8,061 nucleotides of DNA from Candidatus Gerdarchaeota archaeon. Lineage in GTDB: Archaea > Asgardarchaeota > Heimdallarchaeia > JABLTI01. The notes under the pieces are model-generated. The model saw nothing but the letters and a program-made list of their open reading frames with translations. It ran no database searches and was not told the DNA's origin. Shown here in pieces: positions 5,841 through 8,061 of the stretch. Each line of letters begins with the position of its first letter. Position 1 is the first letter of the stretch. The stretch covers positions 1 through 8,061 of the forward strand of contig JAEOUJ010000325.1 in the NCBI GenBank assembly GCA_016839405.1, given 5' to 3'. The position numbers and the translations under genes are program-made.

Positions 5841-7439
5841 ATGAATATGAAATCTGAGCTAAATGATACTAAATTATACACTAAAAAGAATTCATCAAAA
5901 AAGAAAATAGATGATTTAATTGAAAAAAGGGAAGAAGCACAAATAGGTGGCGGAGAAGAAGCAATTAATAAACAATTATCAAAAGGAAAATTAACTGCAA
6001 GACAAAGAATTGAGCTATTATTGGATCCAGGAACTTTTACTGAAACAAATACTTTTGTTCGGCATAATTGTCAAAATTTTGGAATGGATAAGAAGAAGTA
6101 TTATACTGATGGAGTCGTCACAGGATTTGGGCAAGTAAATAGTAGATTAGTATATGTGTATAGTCAAGATTTTACAATATTAGGGGGAAGTCTAGGAGAA
6201 GCACACGCTAGAAAAATAACCCAATTAATGGATCAAGCAATTCAAAATGGCTCTCCAATTATAGGATTCAATGATTCAGGAGGAGCAAGAATCCAAGAGG
6301 GAGCTAATTCTTTAGCTGGTTATGGTGATATTTTTCTCAGAAATGTTCAAGCTTCTGGTATTATACCACAAATATCATGTATTGTTGGACCATCAGCGGG
6401 TGGAGCGGTCTATTCTCCTGCTCTAACAGATTTTGTTGTCATGACCGAAGACACCTCATACATGTTTGTTACCGGTCCAACTGTAGTGAAGGCAGTAACG
6501 GGGGAAGAAACTACTTTTGAAGAATTGGGTGGTGCATCCACTCATAGCAATAGTTCAGGAATTGCTCATCTCGTGGGCGAGGATGAGATTGAATCTATTG
6601 AACTTCTGAAAAATCTTCTCTCTTACCTTCCTTCCAATAATCTTGAAGATCCACCCTTAAAAGAAATAACAACATTAAATGGATCCGAATGTAGTGAACT
6701 AGATTACATTATACCAGATGATCCCCAAGAACCTTATGATATGCGAGAAATTATCATTCATGTTGTTGATAAAGGTAACTTCCTTGAATTGCAAAAGAAA
6801 TGGGCTCAAAATATTATCATTGGTTTTGGCAGATTAAATGGTTATCCAATTGGTATAATAGCCAATCAACCTTCAATTTTAGCAGGTGCTTTAGATATAC
6901 AAGCGTCTGTAAAAGCAGCGCGATTTATTCGTTTCTGTGATTCATTTAATATTCCAATTATTACTTTTGTTGATGTTCCAGGTTTTCTACCAGGTTTGGA
7001 TCAAGAACATAATGGAATAATAAAACATGGTGCAAAACTTATTTTTGCTTATGCAGAAGCAACCGTTCCAAAATTAACTGTAATAACAAGGAAAGCATAT
7101 GGGGGGGCATATATTGTTATGGGTTCTAAGCATTTAGATAATGATATTAATTTAGCTTGGCCTACAGCTGAAATTGCTGTAATGGGAGCTGAAGGTGCTG
7201 TTCAGATTCTCTATCGCAGAGAATTAGCAAAAGCTGAATCAAAAGAAGAAATGCTTTTGGAATTAAAAGAAGAATTCATTGAGGAATTTAACAATCCATA
7301 TTTAGCTGCAGAGAAAGGATATATTGATGATGTTATTGTACCAAGTGAGACTCGTAAGAAGCTAATAGCATCATTATGGCCATTGCTTCGGAAAAGGAAA
7401 CGACGTTTGAATAAAAAACATGGGAATATTCCTCTTTAA
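5841..7439 (+). CDS. pccB: Acyl-CoA (acetyl/propionyl-CoA) carboxylase carboxyltransferase subunit
   Basis: Transfers the carboxyl group from carboxybiotin to an acyl-CoA. The 532 residues contain both crotonase-type halves in one chain, as in PccB/AccD5 families. The N-terminal half has KGKLTARQRIELLLDPGTF (48-66), the oxyanion loop NDSGGARIQEG (144-154) and GPSAGGAVYSPAL (183-195). The C-terminal half has the RKAYGGAYIVMGSKH segment (417-431) and AWPTAEIAVMGAEGAV (439-454). In the Streptomyces coelicolor enzymes the residue after GGAY sets acyl choice: Asp (422) in the propionyl form, Ile in the acetyl-accepting form. Here it is Ile425, so acetyl-CoA to malonyl-CoA is plausible alongside propionyl-CoA. 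A Lys-rich N-terminal extension and a basic C-terminal tail (RKRKRRLNKK) are present. AGGAG at 5827-5831 lies 9 bases before the ATG. The gene is divergent from accC and 32 bases upstream of the next gene, probably in one transcript with it. Confidence 0.93.
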   Translation: MNMKSELNDTKLYTKKNSSKKKIDDLIEKREEAQIGGGEEAINKQLSKGKLTARQRIELLLDPGTFTETNTFVRHNCQNFGMDKKKYYTDGVVTGFGQVNSRLVYVYSQDFTILGGSLGEAHARKITQLMDQAIQNGSPIIGFNDSGGARIQEGANSLAGYGDIFLRNVQASGIIPQISCIVGPSAGGAVYSPALTDFVVMTEDTSYMFVTGPTVVKAVTGEETTFEELGGASTHSNSSGIAHLVGEDEIESIELLKNLLSYLPSNNLEDPPLKEITTLNGSECSELDYIIPDDPQEPYDMREIIIHVVDKGNFLELQKKWAQNIIIGFGRLNGYPIGIIANQPSILAGALDIQASVKAARFIRFCDSFNIPIITFVDVPGFLPGLDQEHNGIIKHGAKLIFAYAEATVPKLTVITRKAYGGAYIVMGSKHLDNDINLAWPTAEIAVMGAEGAVQILYRRELAKAESKEEMLLELKEEFIEEFNNPYLAAEKGYIDDVIVPSETRKKLIASLWPLLRKRKRRLNKKHGNIPL

Positions 7440-7471
7440 ACCATTTTTATAATTTATTGGAGATAGACAAA

Positions 7472-8061
7472 ATGGCAATAGAAAAAATATTAGCAAATAA
7501 AAAACCTATATTTGCATATAATCCACCAGGTATTAGTGAAATTTCATTAATAAAAGCTGTTTCAAGTAATAATGGTATAGGATTAATTGATTTTGATAGA
7601 TTAGAACGAAAAACTTGTGAAATTCTTTTAAATGAGTGTCAATCGGAATTAGATGATTTTTGGGGCATAAGAATTACCCATCCTGAACAAATTGAAATTA
7701 TTCAGAATCAAATAAAAACACCTAATAGAGTAATTCTTATCCTAAGTGATTTTCCAATTGAAGAATCCAAAATTACTGATTTAAAGAAAAAAGGCTATAC
7801 AATCTTAGCAGAGGTTATCTCTCTAAAAGAAGCTAAATTGAAAACTTGGGCCGATTCATTTCTAGTAAAAGGTAACGAAGCTGCAGGTCGAATAGGAGAT
7901 GAAACTTCATTTATTTTAACGCAACAATTCGCAAAAGAACAATTATCATTTTTAATTCAAGGTGGCATGGGATTATATACTTCAGCATCTGTTCTTGCTA
8001 TAGGTGCTAAAGGAATTGTTCTTGACACACAATTGTACTTAACAAGTGATTGCCCTCTAGA
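7472..8061 (+). CDS. PfaD/nitronate monooxygenase-like TIM-barrel protein, likely head of a megasynthase (3' end missing)
   Basis: The ATG is preceded by GGAGAT at 7459-7464; 196 codons are visible and the frame is open at the window end. The opening KPIFAYNPPGISEISLIKAV and GIGLIDF, then WGIRI, VKGNEAAGRIGDETSFIL (132-149), LIQGGMGLYTSASVLAIGAKG (161-181) and VLDTQLYLTSDCPL follow the order of FMN TIM barrels of the nitronate monooxygenase/FabK/PfaD group: an EAGGH-like motif, then the GG phosphate loop, then a closing strand. The catalytic histidine of true nitronate monooxygenases (EAGGH) is Arg140 here (EAAGR), which argues against that activity. The wording, including the VLD-QL end followed by a CPL/SPL tail, is what I recall from the N-termini of giant bacterial type I polyketide synthase-like proteins, where this domain precedes acyltransferase and ketosynthase domains. 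The carboxylase directly upstream would supply extender units. A stand-alone enoyl reductase or oxidase remains possible, because no later domain is visible. Confidence 0.7.
   Translation, partial: MAIEKILANKKPIFAYNPPGISEISLIKAVSSNNGIGLIDFDRLERKTCEILLNECQSELDDFWGIRITHPEQIEIIQNQIKTPNRVILILSDFPIEESKITDLKKKGYTILAEVISLKEAKLKTWADSFLVKGNEAAGRIGDETSFILTQQFAKEQLSFLIQGGMGLYTSASVLAIGAKGIVLDTQLYLTSDCPL

Noticed and set aside
1..8061. CRISPR array, insertion sequence, phage or defence genes
   Set aside because: No regularly spaced repeats, transposase or integrase motifs, terminal inverted repeats or defence-type domains were seen; all recognised genes are metabolic.

Overview
The window is strongly AT-rich, with a GC-poor codon bias (many ATA, AGA and AAA codons). 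It most likely comes from an archaeon. The grounds are a branched-chain polyamine synthase (BpsA type) next to a small SpeH-type AdoMet decarboxylase, a split acyl-CoA carboxylase (separate biotin carboxylase, a short biotin carrier with a YRV-rich N-terminal part, and a fused PccB-type carboxyltransferase), GGAG/GGTGAT-like ribosome binding sites, and A/T-rich TATA-like boxes placed about 25 bases before start codons. An uncultured, possibly Asgard-like lineage is a guess. A bacterium is not formally excluded, because BpsA and SpeH also occur in thermophilic bacteria.

Layout. Bases 1-969 (+): the 3' part of an unrecognised gene with a PRC-barrel-like segment. Bases 970-1188: a gap between convergent genes that holds a long imperfect hairpin inside a GC-rich island. 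Bases 1189-2750 (-): a two-gene polyamine operon, speH then bpsA, in which the first enzyme makes the aminopropyl donor used by the second. Bases 2751-2940: a divergent regulatory region. Bases 2941-3702 (+): a biotin-protein ligase without a DNA-binding domain. Bases 3713-5664 (-): biotin carboxylase then biotin carboxyl carrier protein, translationally close. Bases 5665-5840: a divergent control region with two identical 13-bp odd palindromes. Bases 5841-7439 (+): the carboxyltransferase subunit. Bases 7472 to the end (+): the start of a flavin TIM-barrel (nitronate monooxygenase/PfaD-like) protein whose wording resembles the N-terminus of very large polyketide/fatty-acid synthase-like proteins. 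It runs off the window.

How the genes work together. BirA attaches biotin to Lys124 of the carrier (numbered from the upstream TTG; Lys122 from the ATG). AccC carboxylates that biotin using ATP and bicarbonate. PccB transfers the carboxyl group to an acyl-CoA. An Ile at the known specificity position of PccB fits acetyl-CoA as an accepted substrate, hence malonyl-CoA as a product. The gene directly downstream looks like the head of a malonyl-CoA-consuming synthase, so the right half of the window may be a malonyl-CoA supply module tied to an archaeal polyketide or fatty-acid-like megasynthase.

The most notable points are this carboxylase-synthase linkage, the paired TTTTACGGTAAAA sites in its control region, and an AdoMet decarboxylase in which the pyruvoyl-forming serine is replaced by threonine while the other catalytic residues are kept.
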